In this document: in pieces, positions 9,013-17,545 of the stretch
Position numbering within the stretch: the stretch's first letter is position 1
Layout of the letters: every line of letters starts with the position of its first letter
DNA from: Pollutimonas bauzanensis
GTDB taxonomy: Bacteria; Pseudomonadota; Gammaproteobacteria; Burkholderiales; Burkholderiaceae_B
DNA: 64,000 nucleotides
Direction: 5' to 3'
Assembly: GCF_900129885.1 (NCBI RefSeq)
Contig: NZ_FQXE01000004.1
Span: forward strand, 1-64,000
Position numbers and translations under genes: made by a program
The notes under the pieces: model-generated
What the model was told of the DNA's origin: nothing
Databases searched by the model: none
The model's input: the letters and a program-made list of their open reading frames with translations, nothing else

Positions 9013-9960
9013 TCAAGCCGTTTTCGAAGCGACTCCGCCGATACAAAAGTTTTCACGCATCCACCCCTCAAGATCCATGACCGCGTAGCCATGTTGCATA
9101 TTGAACGTCCGTTCCTTGTCCCATGCCACGCCCGCTCCTTCCGCGAACACAAGCCGGTACTTCTTGAGCGAACTCTCCGGCTCTCCGGCCAAATCGCGTT
9201 TCAATTGGGCCACGCTCCATTCGACGCGGCTGACGTTCAAGCCTAGCGTTGCATTGACTGTATCCGCCAGTTGTCGATAGGTAATGGTGTCCCCCGCGAC
9301 GTACACGACCTGATCGGCAATCCGCGGCTCGGCGAACAAGATCTCCGCCGTCAGCATGCCAATGTCATTGGCCGTGGTCACCGTCACGGCGTTGTCCCAG
9401 CTACCCAGTGCATGCACCGTGTTTTGACTCAGATCCACCACGCCGAAAGATGGCTCGAATAGAAAACTGGTGAACATGCCTGTCGACACGATGACCCATT
9501 CCGTCTGATTTTGCGATCGTAGAAGGTCGCGCACATCGAGTTGCTCGTCAAACAGACTCTGCGCGCTTCCCCGGCCAATGACGTCATAATCTACGCCGAA
9601 TTGCCAAGGGATATATCGCTTGACGCCTGCATCGAGCACCGCGTGGGTGATCTTGAGCTGCACGCCTGCTCCGCCGACAAATCCTGTGCATGAGATAACG
9701 GTGTCGAAGCGTCGGAAAGCAGCGGCAAGCGATGCCTCCGACTGAATGGCCAAGTCGCCAGCTACCAGTTCGATGCCAAAAGAGCGCAGTTCGGCAATGT
9801 CTTTCTGCTTATCCGCATCGCGGGAATCAATGCTCGACTGACGCAGGAAAACCGAGAGCGAAACTCCTGACACAGATGCAGTTCGACGGGCCAGGTTGCG
9901 CAGTACGGCCATGCCGAGTTCGCCGGCGCCGAGGACCAGAATGGAATTTCCTTGTGACAT
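9013..9960 (-). CDS. NmrA/isoflavone-reductase-like aromatic alcohol reductase
   Basis: A 315-residue NAD(P)-binding protein of the atypical SDR (NmrA/isoflavone reductase-like) class. The N-terminal Rossmann motif is LVLGAGELGMAVL (GxGxxG, about residues 9-20). VISCTGF and YIPWQFGVDYDV match the substrate/cofactor loops of the family annotated as aromatic alcohol reductases. It should reduce a small carbonyl or aromatic substrate with NADPH in the cytoplasm. It is transcribed divergently from a LysR regulator 312 bp away, the usual layout for a regulated oxidoreductase. Its 3' third is unusual because fragments of it recur at four other places in this window. Confidence 0.8.
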   Translation of the reverse strand: MSQGNSILVLGAGELGMAVLRNLARRTASVSGVSLSVFLRQSSIDSRDADKQKDIAELRSFGIELVAGDLAIQSEASLAAAFRRFDTVISCTGFVGGAGVQLKITHAVLDAGVKRYIPWQFGVDYDVIGRGSAQSLFDEQLDVRDLLRSQNQTEWVIVSTGMFTSFLFEPSFGVVDLSQNTVHALGSWDNAVTVTTANDIGMLTAEILFAEPRIADQVVYVAGDTITYRQLADTVNATLGLNVSRVEWSVAQLKRDLAGEPESSLKKYRLVFAEGAGVAWDKERTFNMQHGYAVMDLEGWMRENFCIGGVASKTA

Positions 9961-10272
9961 ATGCGTGGCCTTTTCGTCAAAGTTTAAGATGAGCTCCGGA
10001 AGCGTTCGCTGGCGCGACCCGCCATCGCCGGCGCGACGCTTTGGTGTTGCTGCGAGTGCAAGTCAACTGGAAGATCTGAAGTATAGGTGCGCGGGCCGGG
10101 AGCATTGTTCGTCGCAACGGAATTTAGAACGCGGTCAGATCGAACGATTCGGCCTTGGCGGGGCGGCACAACAAATCCGCCCGATCTGGGCGAACCAGAG
10201 ATCAATTAAGATGGATTTCTCTTACGCGCCGCTGCCGGATGGCAACGTGCGAACCTCATAGGTATTCCGCTC
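9961..10272. promoter_or_regulatory. Divergent promoter region between reductase and LysR gene
   Basis: The 312 bp between the two divergent start codons must hold both promoters and any LysR binding site. I see no clear T-N11-A palindrome or good -35/-10 pair, so no specific site is claimed. Confidence 0.4.
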
Positions 10273-11193
10273 ATGGACAAACTTCAAGCGATGGCAACCT
10301 TCGTGCGCATTGTTGAGGCTCAAAGCTTTAGCAAGGCGGCGGAGACCCTGTCCATGCCGCGTTCATCGGTCACGACCATGATCAAGAGGCTGGAACGTCA
10401 TCTAGGCACAGCTCTGCTCCGGCGCAGCACACGCACCCTCAGCCTGACCGATGCGGGCGAGCGCTACTATGCGTCATGCCGCGCCATCTTGTCTGGCATT
10501 GCGCAGGCTGAAAACGAACTGGCGACAGACGCTACGACTCCGCGCGGGCGCGTACGAGCGGACATGCCGGGCGTGATCGGCCGGGCATTGGTACTGCCGA
10601 GGCTGCGCGAATTCGCGCAACGCTTTCCCGACATCGAGCTCGTGCTCGGCCTTAGCGACCGGCCTGCGGACCTGATTTACGACGGTATTGATTGTGTCAT
10701 CCGCAGCGGCATACTGGCGGATTCAACATTGATTGCGCGTCGGCTGGGGCAGCTTCGCTGGATTACGTGTGCGTCACCGCGCTATCTGAAGGAACACGGC
10801 GAGCCTGAGACCGTGGCTGCGCTCGGCGCCCACCAGACCGTCAATTACATATCGAATGCGACAGGCAGACCGCTAGACTGGCGCTTCAACGTCGAGGGCG
10901 ATAATCTCGCCATGACGATGCAAAGCCGCTTGGCCGTCAATGAAACAGATGCCTATTTGCAATGCGGCCTGGAGGGATTGGGGCTTATCCAGCTGTCGGA
11001 GTTTGTGGCCGCGCCGTATCTCCAAACGGGGCGTTTGAAAGAAATTCTGGCAAGCGCAAGATGTTCGCCAGTACCCATTTCTATTGTTTATCCGAGCGGC
11101 CGAAACTCGAGTGCGGCGACCAAAGTGTTTGTGGAATGGATCACGGCTATTTTTGAACAGAATGACCTCGGCTGGGGCGAGAAATCAGCATGA
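10273..11193 (+). CDS. LysR-family transcriptional regulator
   Basis: A 306-residue protein with the standard LysR layout. The N-terminal winged helix-turn-helix (FVRIVEAQSFSKAAETL, then SSVTTMIKRLERHLG and LRRSTRTLSLTDAG, about residues 8-58) binds DNA, and the LysR substrate-binding domain fills residues 90-300. The PRGRVRADMPG and IRSGILADSTLIARRLG wording is typical of the CrgA/YafC-like subgroup often found beside oxidoreductase genes. It is divergent from the reductase at 9013-9960, its most likely target. The inducer is unknown. Confidence 0.92.
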   Translation: MDKLQAMATFVRIVEAQSFSKAAETLSMPRSSVTTMIKRLERHLGTALLRRSTRTLSLTDAGERYYASCRAILSGIAQAENELATDATTPRGRVRADMPGVIGRALVLPRLREFAQRFPDIELVLGLSDRPADLIYDGIDCVIRSGILADSTLIARRLGQLRWITCASPRYLKEHGEPETVAALGAHQTVNYISNATGRPLDWRFNVEGDNLAMTMQSRLAVNETDAYLQCGLEGLGLIQLSEFVAAPYLQTGRLKEILASARCSPVPISIVYPSGRNSSAATKVFVEWITAIFEQNDLGWGEKSA

Positions 11194-11461
11194 TGCTGAA
11201 TCCCGCCTGGATATGAGCTGCGCGCAAAGGCGCGCGAGGAGGGAATTGTCCTCACGGATATGCACTACAACGCCCGAGGCACTGTTGGGATACTAGGGTC
11301 AGCCCTCCGCCTGTTAGCCGGCATACGCGGAGCGAGGGCAATATCGACGCCTGGCCGCCCTTGCCCTGACAAATCCATCCCCCCCCGTAATTGCCGAGCT
11401 ACCGCTATTGTCCGGGCACGCCTACAGTGGCGTTTCTTGCAAGCTCAGGAACGCTACAGAG

Positions 11462-12619
11462 ATGGCTTTCGCCCCACGCAATCGCTCGGCCCGCAATGAC
11501 TACGGCTCGCCCTGGAAAGAAGCCCTGGAACAGTACTTCGAGCCGGCGCTGGCTCTGCTGATGCCCGAACTGCATGCCATCATAGACTGGTCCCATCCGC
11601 CAGAATTCCTGGACAAGGAGTTCCAGGCCATTTCGCACAAGCTGCGCTGCGGGCGGCGCCAGGCGGATAAATTGGCCAGGGTCAGGACTGTGCTTGAACG
11701 ACCCCCATGGCTGCTCGTGCATGCGGAGGCTCAGGGCGGCGGCGCCGGGCCTCGGGCGCTGGCAGGGCTGGCCCTGCGCATGCAGATCTATTGCCACCGG
11801 ATACTGGACCGTTACCATATTGACCACGAGCCTACGCGCAAGCCTCGCCCTTCAGGGCGAGGTCAAGCGAGGCAAGACCAATGCGGCGCCGAAGGCGCCC
11901 CTGCATTGTGGCGGAGAAGCTCCGGCCGATGGGCCGGAGTCCTTCACATTGCCAAGGGTTCGCTGGGGTTTGCCAGCTTTGCGATCCTGACCAACAGCCG
12001 TGGCGGGCCGCCACAGCTAAGTCACAAGCTGGAATTCCTCGGCGCTGCGGAATCCTTGGGCAGCGCAGAATTCCAAAGCGGCGGCATGCAATTCCGCTGC
12101 CCGGTGATACACCTGGGGCAGTGGTGGCCGCGCTGGCGGGAGCTCGAAGCCAAGGCGCAGTTCAATCCTTTTGCCGTGATCGTCATGGCGCAACTGCAGG
12201 CCCATGCGCATCACCGGGACGGCGCCGGGCGGCTGGCTGCCAAGACCCGTTTAATGAAGCTGCTCTATCGCCATGAATACGGCCACGACGATATAATCAG
12301 CCTGTATCGTCTGGTCGACTGGATATTGATACTACCGCCGGCGCTGGAGCCGGCATTCGAACAAGCGCTGGAAGCAATCGAAAAGGAGCATAACGTGGCT
12401 TATGTGACAAGTATTGAGCGGCGGGCCGAAAAGCGCGGCATGGAGCTGGGCAAGCTGATGACTTTGCAACAGCAAATGGTCTTGAAATTCGGCCCCTTGC
12501 CGTCCTGGGCGAAAGCGCGGCTGGAGGCAGCCGACGAGGCGGAGCTATCCGACTGGACGGGCCGTATCCTGGTCGCCGGTTCGCTGGAAGATCTGCTGGG
12601 CGCCGCCGATCAAGGCTGA
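11462..12619 (+). CDS. Rpn-family nuclease-like protein with DUF4351, copy 1, with in-frame insertion
   Basis: I chose ATG 11462 (MAFAPRNRS) because copy 2 starts at the same point. The N-terminal half has the Rpn (recombination-promoting nuclease, PD-(D/E)XK) pattern: SPWKEALEQYFEP, AIIDWSHPPEFLDKEF and WLLVHAEAQGG, giving D...ExQ. The C-terminal DUF4351 part contains MVLKFGPLPSWAKARLEAAD and GSLEDLLGA. Rpn proteins cut DNA and stimulate RecA-independent recombination. After HI (about residue 121) there are 41 extra codons (DHEPTRKPRPSGRG...), absent from copy 2, encoded by the palindromic element at 11824-11949. Whether the protein still folds is unknown. Confidence 0.8.
   Translation: MAFAPRNRSARNDYGSPWKEALEQYFEPALALLMPELHAIIDWSHPPEFLDKEFQAISHKLRCGRRQADKLARVRTVLERPPWLLVHAEAQGGGAGPRALAGLALRMQIYCHRILDRYHIDHEPTRKPRPSGRGQARQDQCGAEGAPALWRRSSGRWAGVLHIAKGSLGFASFAILTNSRGGPPQLSHKLEFLGAAESLGSAEFQSGGMQFRCPVIHLGQWWPRWRELEAKAQFNPFAVIVMAQLQAHAHHRDGAGRLAAKTRLMKLLYRHEYGHDDIISLYRLVDWILILPPALEPAFEQALEAIEKEHNVAYVTSIERRAEKRGMELGKLMTLQQQMVLKFGPLPSWAKARLEAADEAELSDWTGRILVAGSLEDLLGAADQG
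11824..11949 (+). repeat. Triple-hairpin palindromic element inserted in frame in the DUF4351 gene
   Basis: Compared with copy 2, 126 bases replace three here (net 123 = 41 codons, no stop). The insert carries three perfect hairpins: CCTCGCCC-TTCA-GGGCGAGG (11843-11862), GGCGCC-GAA-GGCGCC (11885-11899) and CTCCGGCC-GATG-GGCCGGAG (11920-11939). The same element lies at the same codon in copy 3 (59035-59159). It looks like a REP/BIME-type or Rickettsia-palindromic-element-type sequence that tolerates coding regions. Confidence 0.75.
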
Positions 12620-12631
12620 ATCCGGGTGTAT

Positions 12632-12738
12632 TCAAATCCACCCATCAAGATCCAGGACTGCGAAGCCACGTTGCATCTTGAACGTCCGGTCCTTGTTCCA
12701 TGCCACGTTCGCTCCTTCCGCAAACACAAACAGGTCAC
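12632..12738 (-). pseudogene. Remnant of the reductase 3' end
   Basis: The bases ATCCACCC..TCAAGATCCA and TTGAACGTCCG..TCCTTG, then GCTCCTTCCGC.AACACAA, match 9058-9165, the 3' end of the reductase gene, with scattered changes. It abuts the DUF4351 copy 1 tail and the membrane-protein gene. It is non-functional. Confidence 0.75.
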
Positions 12739-12767
12739 CTCCAACGCTGTTAGGCACCACCAAAAAT

Positions 12768-13430
12768 ATGCTCCCCTACTTAACTACGGCTGTGGCCCTA
12801 GTAGCCCTTCTCTGTTCACTCTACAAGGAGATCTTGGCGGCCGCCAAGGCCGCCAAGATCCAACCCGTCATACGTGCGATTCGGCTTCATCACGTTGCAC
12901 AGTTCGCCGTTGTTATGCTTGCGCTCTGGGCGGGAATAGACGCGGACAGCAAAGCCAAGAAAATCCGTCTTGCCCAATTGGACGCGGCTGCAGCGCAAGC
13001 AGCCTCGCAGCACAGCATTCCAATTCTGGATTACTACTTTCTCAAGCTACTTCCGGCTGCGTCCTTATTGAAAAACCATGATGAATATCAAGAAGCCCTT
13101 GACACTATGCCAACTGCTCTGCAAGAACGAAACGCCTGGGAAAGAGTGGCTACTCCTCGCCTCATCCAAGAACACGACGCAGCGCTTGAGGCATTTTCTG
13201 GCTTGCAGCGTATAGCCCGCTCAGTGCTTGCCGAGTCAACCATGTATGGTCAACGCTATCCTTTAAAGCTTGTTGAGTGGGCATCAAGAACATTGGAGAT
13301 CAAAGCGCATGACCTTCCGATATTGCTCGGCACTGGTGAGGATGGAAGCGCCTACGCAGAACTCACCGGCCTTGGCATCGGTTCCTCGATCACTGCTGCC
13401 AGGGATGCAATGACGCGGCTCGAAAAGTGA
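12768..13430 (+). CDS. Hypothetical membrane-anchored protein
   Basis: I chose ATG 12768 (MLPYLTTAVALVALL) because the longer frame from 12678 reads through the reductase remnant. The 220-residue product starts with a hydrophobic segment (about residues 2-18). A second one (VAQFAVVMLALWAGI, about 43-57) is followed by a long soluble helical domain rich in Ala, Leu and charged residues. It is probably an inner-membrane protein with a cytoplasmic or periplasmic helical domain. I do not recognise a family and see no operon partner. Confidence 0.55.
   Translation: MLPYLTTAVALVALLCSLYKEILAAAKAAKIQPVIRAIRLHHVAQFAVVMLALWAGIDADSKAKKIRLAQLDAAAAQAASQHSIPILDYYFLKLLPAASLLKNHDEYQEALDTMPTALQERNAWERVATPRLIQEHDAALEAFSGLQRIARSVLAESTMYGQRYPLKLVEWASRTLEIKAHDLPILLGTGEDGSAYAELTGLGIGSSITAARDAMTRLEK
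12830..12860. repeat. Long perfect inverted repeat inside the membrane-protein gene
   Basis: GATCTTGGCGGCC (12830-12842) and GGCCGCCAAGATC (12848-12860) form a perfect 13-bp stem around GCCAA. It sits in the early coding region (encoding EILAAAKAAKIQ), so it could fold in the mRNA or arise from repeated Ala/Lys codons. Confidence 0.6.
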
Positions 13431-13832
13431 CGCGTATGCTTGTAAAGGGAAAAGTGAAGTACGTCCCGATGAACATCCGCGAACTCAATGCTTTCATACT
13501 GGTCGTTAGCGCCAGTGCATTGGCTCCCTATCCAGCTATTCCTAAAACTTCGGACATCAGGCCTCCATTGAGCGCCATTTATTTTGTGCTTGAGGGCTGT
13601 CGCTCCTGGCGCGAGAGCCAACGCACTCAAGATCAGTTGTTCAATATCGCAATAGTAAATCCATCTCACAGCCCTGCCGCCCGCCGTCTTCCGAGGTTGT
13701 GCCACCACCCGTCCTTGCGTTCATCCGGCCACATCGTTCTTCGTGATATTGCAAGGCACCACTATGCGGAAGGCCTTCCACCGAGACAAGCGTTACGCCG
13801 ACCCGGGGCGGACAGCCGAGCAGAACGCTATA
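13431..13832. other. Stretch without an assignable gene
   Basis: Open frames of 119-138 residues exist on both strands here (for example 13427-13843 plus), but none resembles a known family and their composition is not convincing. The stretch may hold worn transposon sequence. A short plus-strand piece from ATG 13763 (MRKAFHRDKRYADPGRT...) is protein-like but runs into the convergent gene. Confidence 0.3.
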
Positions 13833-14630
13833 TTAGCCATTAGATGGATACCACTCAACTAGCGAGAACATGCTTGGTTCTGTCTTCACAAGGCTGTTTA
13901 TCGACTCAATGAGCCGTTCCGATGTCGCTGGGTTGCGAGTAGGCCGCCGATTATCTCCAATGGTATTTCCGATGAATTGTTGCCCGTCCAAAGATAAACT
14001 AAATCCAATTACGCTGTAACCTATCTCATCAGGAAGTCCAATAGCAGAGACTCGGCCATATTGTCTTCGCGCACTCAGCAATGGGAAAAGATCAATTTTT
14101 CTGACTTCCCTTTTTTCCTCTAACGCTCCGTCAGCAAGAATCCGTCCAGTAAGTTCCTTTACTCCCCAGTGGAGCTCTACGGGTAGGCTTTCGGGCACTG
14201 AAATATGGAGTAGTCCAACGAATGGAAACCCATCACGGATAAGTCCACGGACTTGTGTGCCGCCCATTTTATTTACGTTTCTTCCTGGATTCGAGATTGT
14301 GGGCCGAAGTACTTTAGCTTCGATGGCAATGCTTCGGTCAGCAAGCATCGATCCATTTCGGATTGGGACAATTAGGTAATCTATATCACCGGGCTGCCGG
14401 TCTAATGGCAAGCCAAGCCGTTCCCTATTAATGTTAATACCTACCAATATATCTTGTCCAAAAGCATGTTCAGGGTATGGAAATGCCGCATCCAAAGCAA
14501 AATGAATCGTATTGGATAAGGACTGGCGGTTGCCCGCAATCTTACGCAGAACCTCATGCTCTGAAGAAAGCCAACGGATATCCAAGCGCAGTTTATGAGG
14601 TCTCCTCTCGACCGAAGGGATATTCGTCAT
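13833..14630 (-). CDS. Hypothetical protein with PD-(D/E)XK-like motif
   Basis: A 265-residue protein. GDIDYLIVP (residues 81-89, D82/D84) and IAIEAKVLRP (101-110, E104, K106) give the D...ExK pattern of restriction-endonuclease-fold proteins. The spacing of about 20 residues is normal for that fold, and an acidic helix lies before it. No DNA-recognition domain was recognised. The upstream gene (14627-15162) ends in TGA overlapping this ATG (ATGA), so the two form a coupled pair. The AT-richer base use and the setting among IS remnants suggest a transferred defence module. The function is inferred. Confidence 0.6.
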   Translation of the reverse strand: MTNIPSVERRPHKLRLDIRWLSSEHEVLRKIAGNRQSLSNTIHFALDAAFPYPEHAFGQDILVGININRERLGLPLDRQPGDIDYLIVPIRNGSMLADRSIAIEAKVLRPTISNPGRNVNKMGGTQVRGLIRDGFPFVGLLHISVPESLPVELHWGVKELTGRILADGALEEKREVRKIDLFPLLSARRQYGRVSAIGLPDEIGYSVIGFSLSLDGQQFIGNTIGDNRRPTRNPATSERLIESINSLVKTEPSMFSLVEWYPSNG

Positions 14631-15162
14631 TCAGGCCAACCTTCCGGCAGCTCCAAGATGTCTCGTAGCTGTGCACCAGGGTGCCATTGCATCCTACCGC
14701 CCTGCGCGATAGCATGAGGCAATATCTTTAGTACTTCAGGAAGCGGGCTCGCGGCCATGGATTGAAGTAAATCGTATGGCGGCGTGATGCAACTGTGTAC
14801 GGCGTGAGGTCATTGAACAGCCAAGCACCGCTAACACGCGTGGCTTGAGGTCCTGTCCTGCCTCGCCATACGCCATTTGGCGCCCGCTCAAGCCTTGGCT
14901 CCTTATCTGGCTCGTCAACTGAGAACATGAACTGCTCCTGCCCGTAAAGTGCTTGCATCTCGTCTAGCCGCGCGAGATGCAAGGAGCCGAAGTTAACAGC
15001 TACCAAGAGTGGCTTGTCCAGTTTGCCGTACTTTGAACCCTTGAACCTGACAGCGTCTCGAATTGGTGTCCATTCGCGATTTGTCTTCGGACCTGAGTCA
15101 AGGCGCTGACGATCAGTGAAGAGCATACTGTGACGGCTAACACTGAAAATCATTTTTATCAT
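14627..15162 (-). pseudogene. Upstream partner of the nuclease-like gene, frameshifted near its 3' end
   Basis: The open frame 15162-14728 (144 residues, MIKMIFSVSRHSML...) stops at FLKY, but the next frame carries on as convincing protein (PLPEVLKILPHAIAQG, WHPGAQLRDILELPEGWPE) to a TGA that overlaps the next start. One missing base in the CCATGG(G)CCGCGAG region (about 14755-14765) explains the break. It would restore NPWAASPLPEVL and a protein of about 178 residues. The family is unknown. The break could be a real loss of function or a sequencing error in a G run. Confidence 0.6.
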
Positions 15163-15283
15163 TTATGGTTTATTGGTAGACGCGTTTTTGACTTATGTAA
15201 TTCCTCTTGCTGAGGCAGGCTTCAAGAAATTTTCACTTTTCCCCGACTGAAGCTTATAACGTAAACAGATCAAAAGTGAAACT
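15163..15283. other. AT-rich spacer
   Basis: An AT-rich gap between two minus-strand genes. It should hold the promoter for the 14627-15162/13833 pair. No clear -35/-10 pair or terminator is seen. Confidence 0.3.
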
Positions 15284-16024
15284 TCAGCAAGCTCTCAAGC
15301 GAATCTGCTGAATGTCGGCTTCATTGAGATCAAACCATTCTCCGTTGATTCGCTTGTTAGCAAAAAGGTGGTGGTATCGCCTCTCGGCTTGATGGCAGTC
15401 GTCAAACCATGCACAGAGTGGGATGCTATAGATGATAGGAAGCTGAACGCCAAAAGCTCTCATCCTCGCTGGCACGTTTCGTATTCTTCCTACTTTGTAG
15501 CCATATGCAGATTTAAGAATGTAGACTACGCCGGCGCGAGGCCCCTTGGTGGGCTCTCCAACAACTTCGATAGGGTTGAGACGCTCGGGAGCAATGCGGC
15601 TTCGAGTTGACCACAACCTTGTAGGTCTCCTCTCAGCTGGGACATGATCACGAAGCTCCATCCCGTCAAACTGCTCTTGCCACAATTCGTGCAGGCCATA
15701 GTCAGCGATTTTTGCTTTGGCAAAGCCGAAGGCTCCCGCCTTCCAAAAGCCGCGCCCAGAAGGAGTATCTACCCAGATTTGAGCCGTGGTTGGCTTCCAT
15801 TCAATGATTCTGGTAGCGCCTGTGCCACCTGTGATAATACCGAGCCATCTAAGCATGCCTGTTTTTTCTGCGTCGTCATAAGCGGCAACGGCGACTCCAT
15901 GCCCCTTGGTCGGAGGTGATGCCTGTTGAACAAGGGATTGGGGAAGTATGAATTCCTTCGCGGGTTCGGGCTCAGTCGCGTCAAGTTCACATGGGACGCG
16001 CCAATATTTAGAAGGAGTCAGCAT
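15284..16024 (-). CDS. GIY-YIG/T5orf172-type nuclease domain protein
   Basis: A 246-residue protein. The C-terminal 85 residues match the T5orf172 branch of GIY-YIG nucleases: GVVYILKS (165-172), GYKVGR (175-180) with the arginine-containing helix after it (VPARMRAFG), then AERRYHHLF (E214, the metal-binding Glu of the fold) and NGEWFDL. The N-terminal half (SGRGFWKAGAFGFAKAK and surroundings) is of no family I know and may recognise DNA. Such proteins occur in phages and in genomic islands, often as nucleases. Its last 20 bases recur at 5533-5552 beside an IS66 end, so a second copy once existed. Confidence 0.7.
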   Translation of the reverse strand: MLTPSKYWRVPCELDATEPEPAKEFILPQSLVQQASPPTKGHGVAVAAYDDAEKTGMLRWLGIITGGTGATRIIEWKPTTAQIWVDTPSGRGFWKAGAFGFAKAKIADYGLHELWQEQFDGMELRDHVPAERRPTRLWSTRSRIAPERLNPIEVVGEPTKGPRAGVVYILKSAYGYKVGRIRNVPARMRAFGVQLPIIYSIPLCAWFDDCHQAERRYHHLFANKRINGEWFDLNEADIQQIRLRAC

Positions 16025-16077
16025 ATCAGCCCTGAAAAAAAGAGGTCAAATCATGGCGCCGTAGATGCGACTGGCCT

Positions 16078-16196
16078 GAGTGCCTGGATGACTTTATCGC
16101 TGACGACAATCCGGTGCGCATAATCGATGCATTCATCGATGAATTGAACTTGGTGTCGTTAGGTTTCGACAACATCGTCATGCGACCAAAAATGTA
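16078..16196 (+). pseudogene. IS1182-family transposase N-terminal fragment
   Basis: The plus strand encodes ECLDDFIADDNPVRIIDAF and IDELNLVSLGFDN, matching the start of the IS1182-type transposase at 5850-6822 (ECLDDFIGEDNPIRVVEAF, VDELDLASMGF). It is a different family member, begins without its start codon and ends at TAA 16194. Only about 34 recognisable residues remain. Confidence 0.8.
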
Positions 16197-16252
16197 AGTT
16201 GAGCCGTTTTAAAACCATTGTGCGACAGGATCCAAAATTCATCTCGAATTTT

Positions 16253-17545
16253 TTAAGCGACGTCTCCAGCGGTTTCCTCGTAGTCCTCAATTATCTCGTC
16301 CGACATGCGGGAAAGATGCTTGAGCTCGTTGACCTCTCGCATGGAATCAAAAGATAGATATGTGCAAATTTCTGACAAAGCTCGTCCCTCAAGCAATGAA
16401 AAGACTGGGCGCTTGATCTCCTTCATTACCTTCTCACGCCGCTCCACTGGTGCAACGATGTGAAGTTTGATGTTTAAGTTTGGCTGCATTGCTACCAAGT
16501 CGGCCATTCTCAGGAGACCGGAATAAATCGACGTAGTATGCTCAACTTCAAACGCTCTCACAATAGAGCGTCTGCGCAGCCATAGAACATCGATCTGCTC
16601 GATGGTGGCGATGGTGGTAGGGTCGTAACCGAGTGGAAGCTCATCCAACAGTTCGCCGGGCTGAGCCTGCCACACTTTCAACACTCGACTGCGATCAGAT
16701 TTCGGCAGCCAAATTGTGAATCCCATTTCTGTGCCAATCCTAGCGAGAATCGCCTGGATTTGCATCGACTCCCGAATGGAATCAGGATCTTCCGTCGCTT
16801 CTTCTTCATCAGACTCCGTAGGTACGGTAACGCTGACTTCACCAGTTGCCGTTTTAACGGTATGTTCGCCTTTCCAAAGCGCCTTTACTGGCTCGAAATA
16901 AAAAAACCGCGATACTGTGCGGGCCGACCCAGCGAGCCCAAAATGTCGGGCTGCGTCCATGATCAACCGGTTGGAAACGGTTATCTTCGTTCCGATCGAT
17001 GCCGAATCCCAATCAAACGGTAGCGACAGTCCTAGGAAATCAATTATCGTGCGTCGATCGTTTAATGAGATGATTGATAGATTCCCATTCGGGTCGTAGG
17101 CAGAAAGGAAGGCATTAATCGCATTCCCACTCTTACCCGTTAGGTAGTTTTTCTGATCACTGTTGAACACATACAACTCGTCGATGAGTGCGGCCTTCTG
17201 ACGCACGTCTTTCTCGATCAAGAGGCTATACACCAGTTGACCCAACGCTTGGTTCGAGTGGAATTCATTTAGTAAGCGCTGCCATGCGCCCTGAGGAATC
17301 ATTGCCCGCGCCACAGCCTCTGTATCCTTGCTATTTCCCTTACCGTTTCTGTCCAGAATTCGGATAACATTGTCGCAATCGGCATCCGGAATCGGTGCAC
17401 TATCCGATACCAATATTTTGTTAACCCAGAACTGCTGCACGTCCTGGCTAAGCTTCATCCACCTCTGATCCATGGATTCGGCGTCGTAAGCCTCTTGAAA
17501 CCAGCGAACCAGAGTTGAAAAATCGCGTAAGTTTTTCACGGACAA
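16253..17545 (-). CDS. Hypothetical protein with C-terminal restriction-endonuclease-like domain
   Basis: A 430-residue protein. Roughly the first 240 residues form a helical domain of unknown type, and an acidic linker (ESDEEEATEDPD, about 244-255) follows. The C-terminal part has EQIDVLWL (D319) and IVRAFEVEHTTSIYSGLLRM (E333, E335), the D...ExE pattern of a PD-(D/E)XK-type fold; the AFEVExTTSIYSGLLRMADL block is highly characteristic and occurs in putative restriction enzymes. It has no methyltransferase neighbour, so if it is a restriction enzyme it would be type-IV-like or part of another system. It stands alone on its strand. Confidence 0.6.
   Translation of the reverse strand: MSVKNLRDFSTLVRWFQEAYDAESMDQRWMKLSQDVQQFWVNKILVSDSAPIPDADCDNVIRILDRNGKGNSKDTEAVARAMIPQGAWQRLLNEFHSNQALGQLVYSLLIEKDVRQKAALIDELYVFNSDQKNYLTGKSGNAINAFLSAYDPNGNLSIISLNDRRTIIDFLGLSLPFDWDSASIGTKITVSNRLIMDAARHFGLAGSARTVSRFFYFEPVKALWKGEHTVKTATGEVSVTVPTESDEEEATEDPDSIRESMQIQAILARIGTEMGFTIWLPKSDRSRVLKVWQAQPGELLDELPLGYDPTTIATIEQIDVLWLRRRSIVRAFEVEHTTSIYSGLLRMADLVAMQPNLNIKLHIVAPVERREKVMKEIKRPVFSLLEGRALSEICTYLSFDSMREVNELKHLSRMSDEIIEDYEETAGDVA

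Larger units (their letters stand above)
11350..12640 (+). mobile_element. Rpn/DUF4351 repeat unit, copy 1 (gene plus shared flanks)
   Basis: About 100 bp before the gene (a CTGACAAATCCATCC... block) and the tail after its stop (CCGGGTxTATTCAAAT) are shared with copy 2 at 17850-18940. Copy 3 (59740-58346) shares the upstream block. The copies thus moved or were duplicated as a unit of about 1.3 kb including flanks. I see no terminal inverted repeats or target duplications. Confidence 0.5.
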
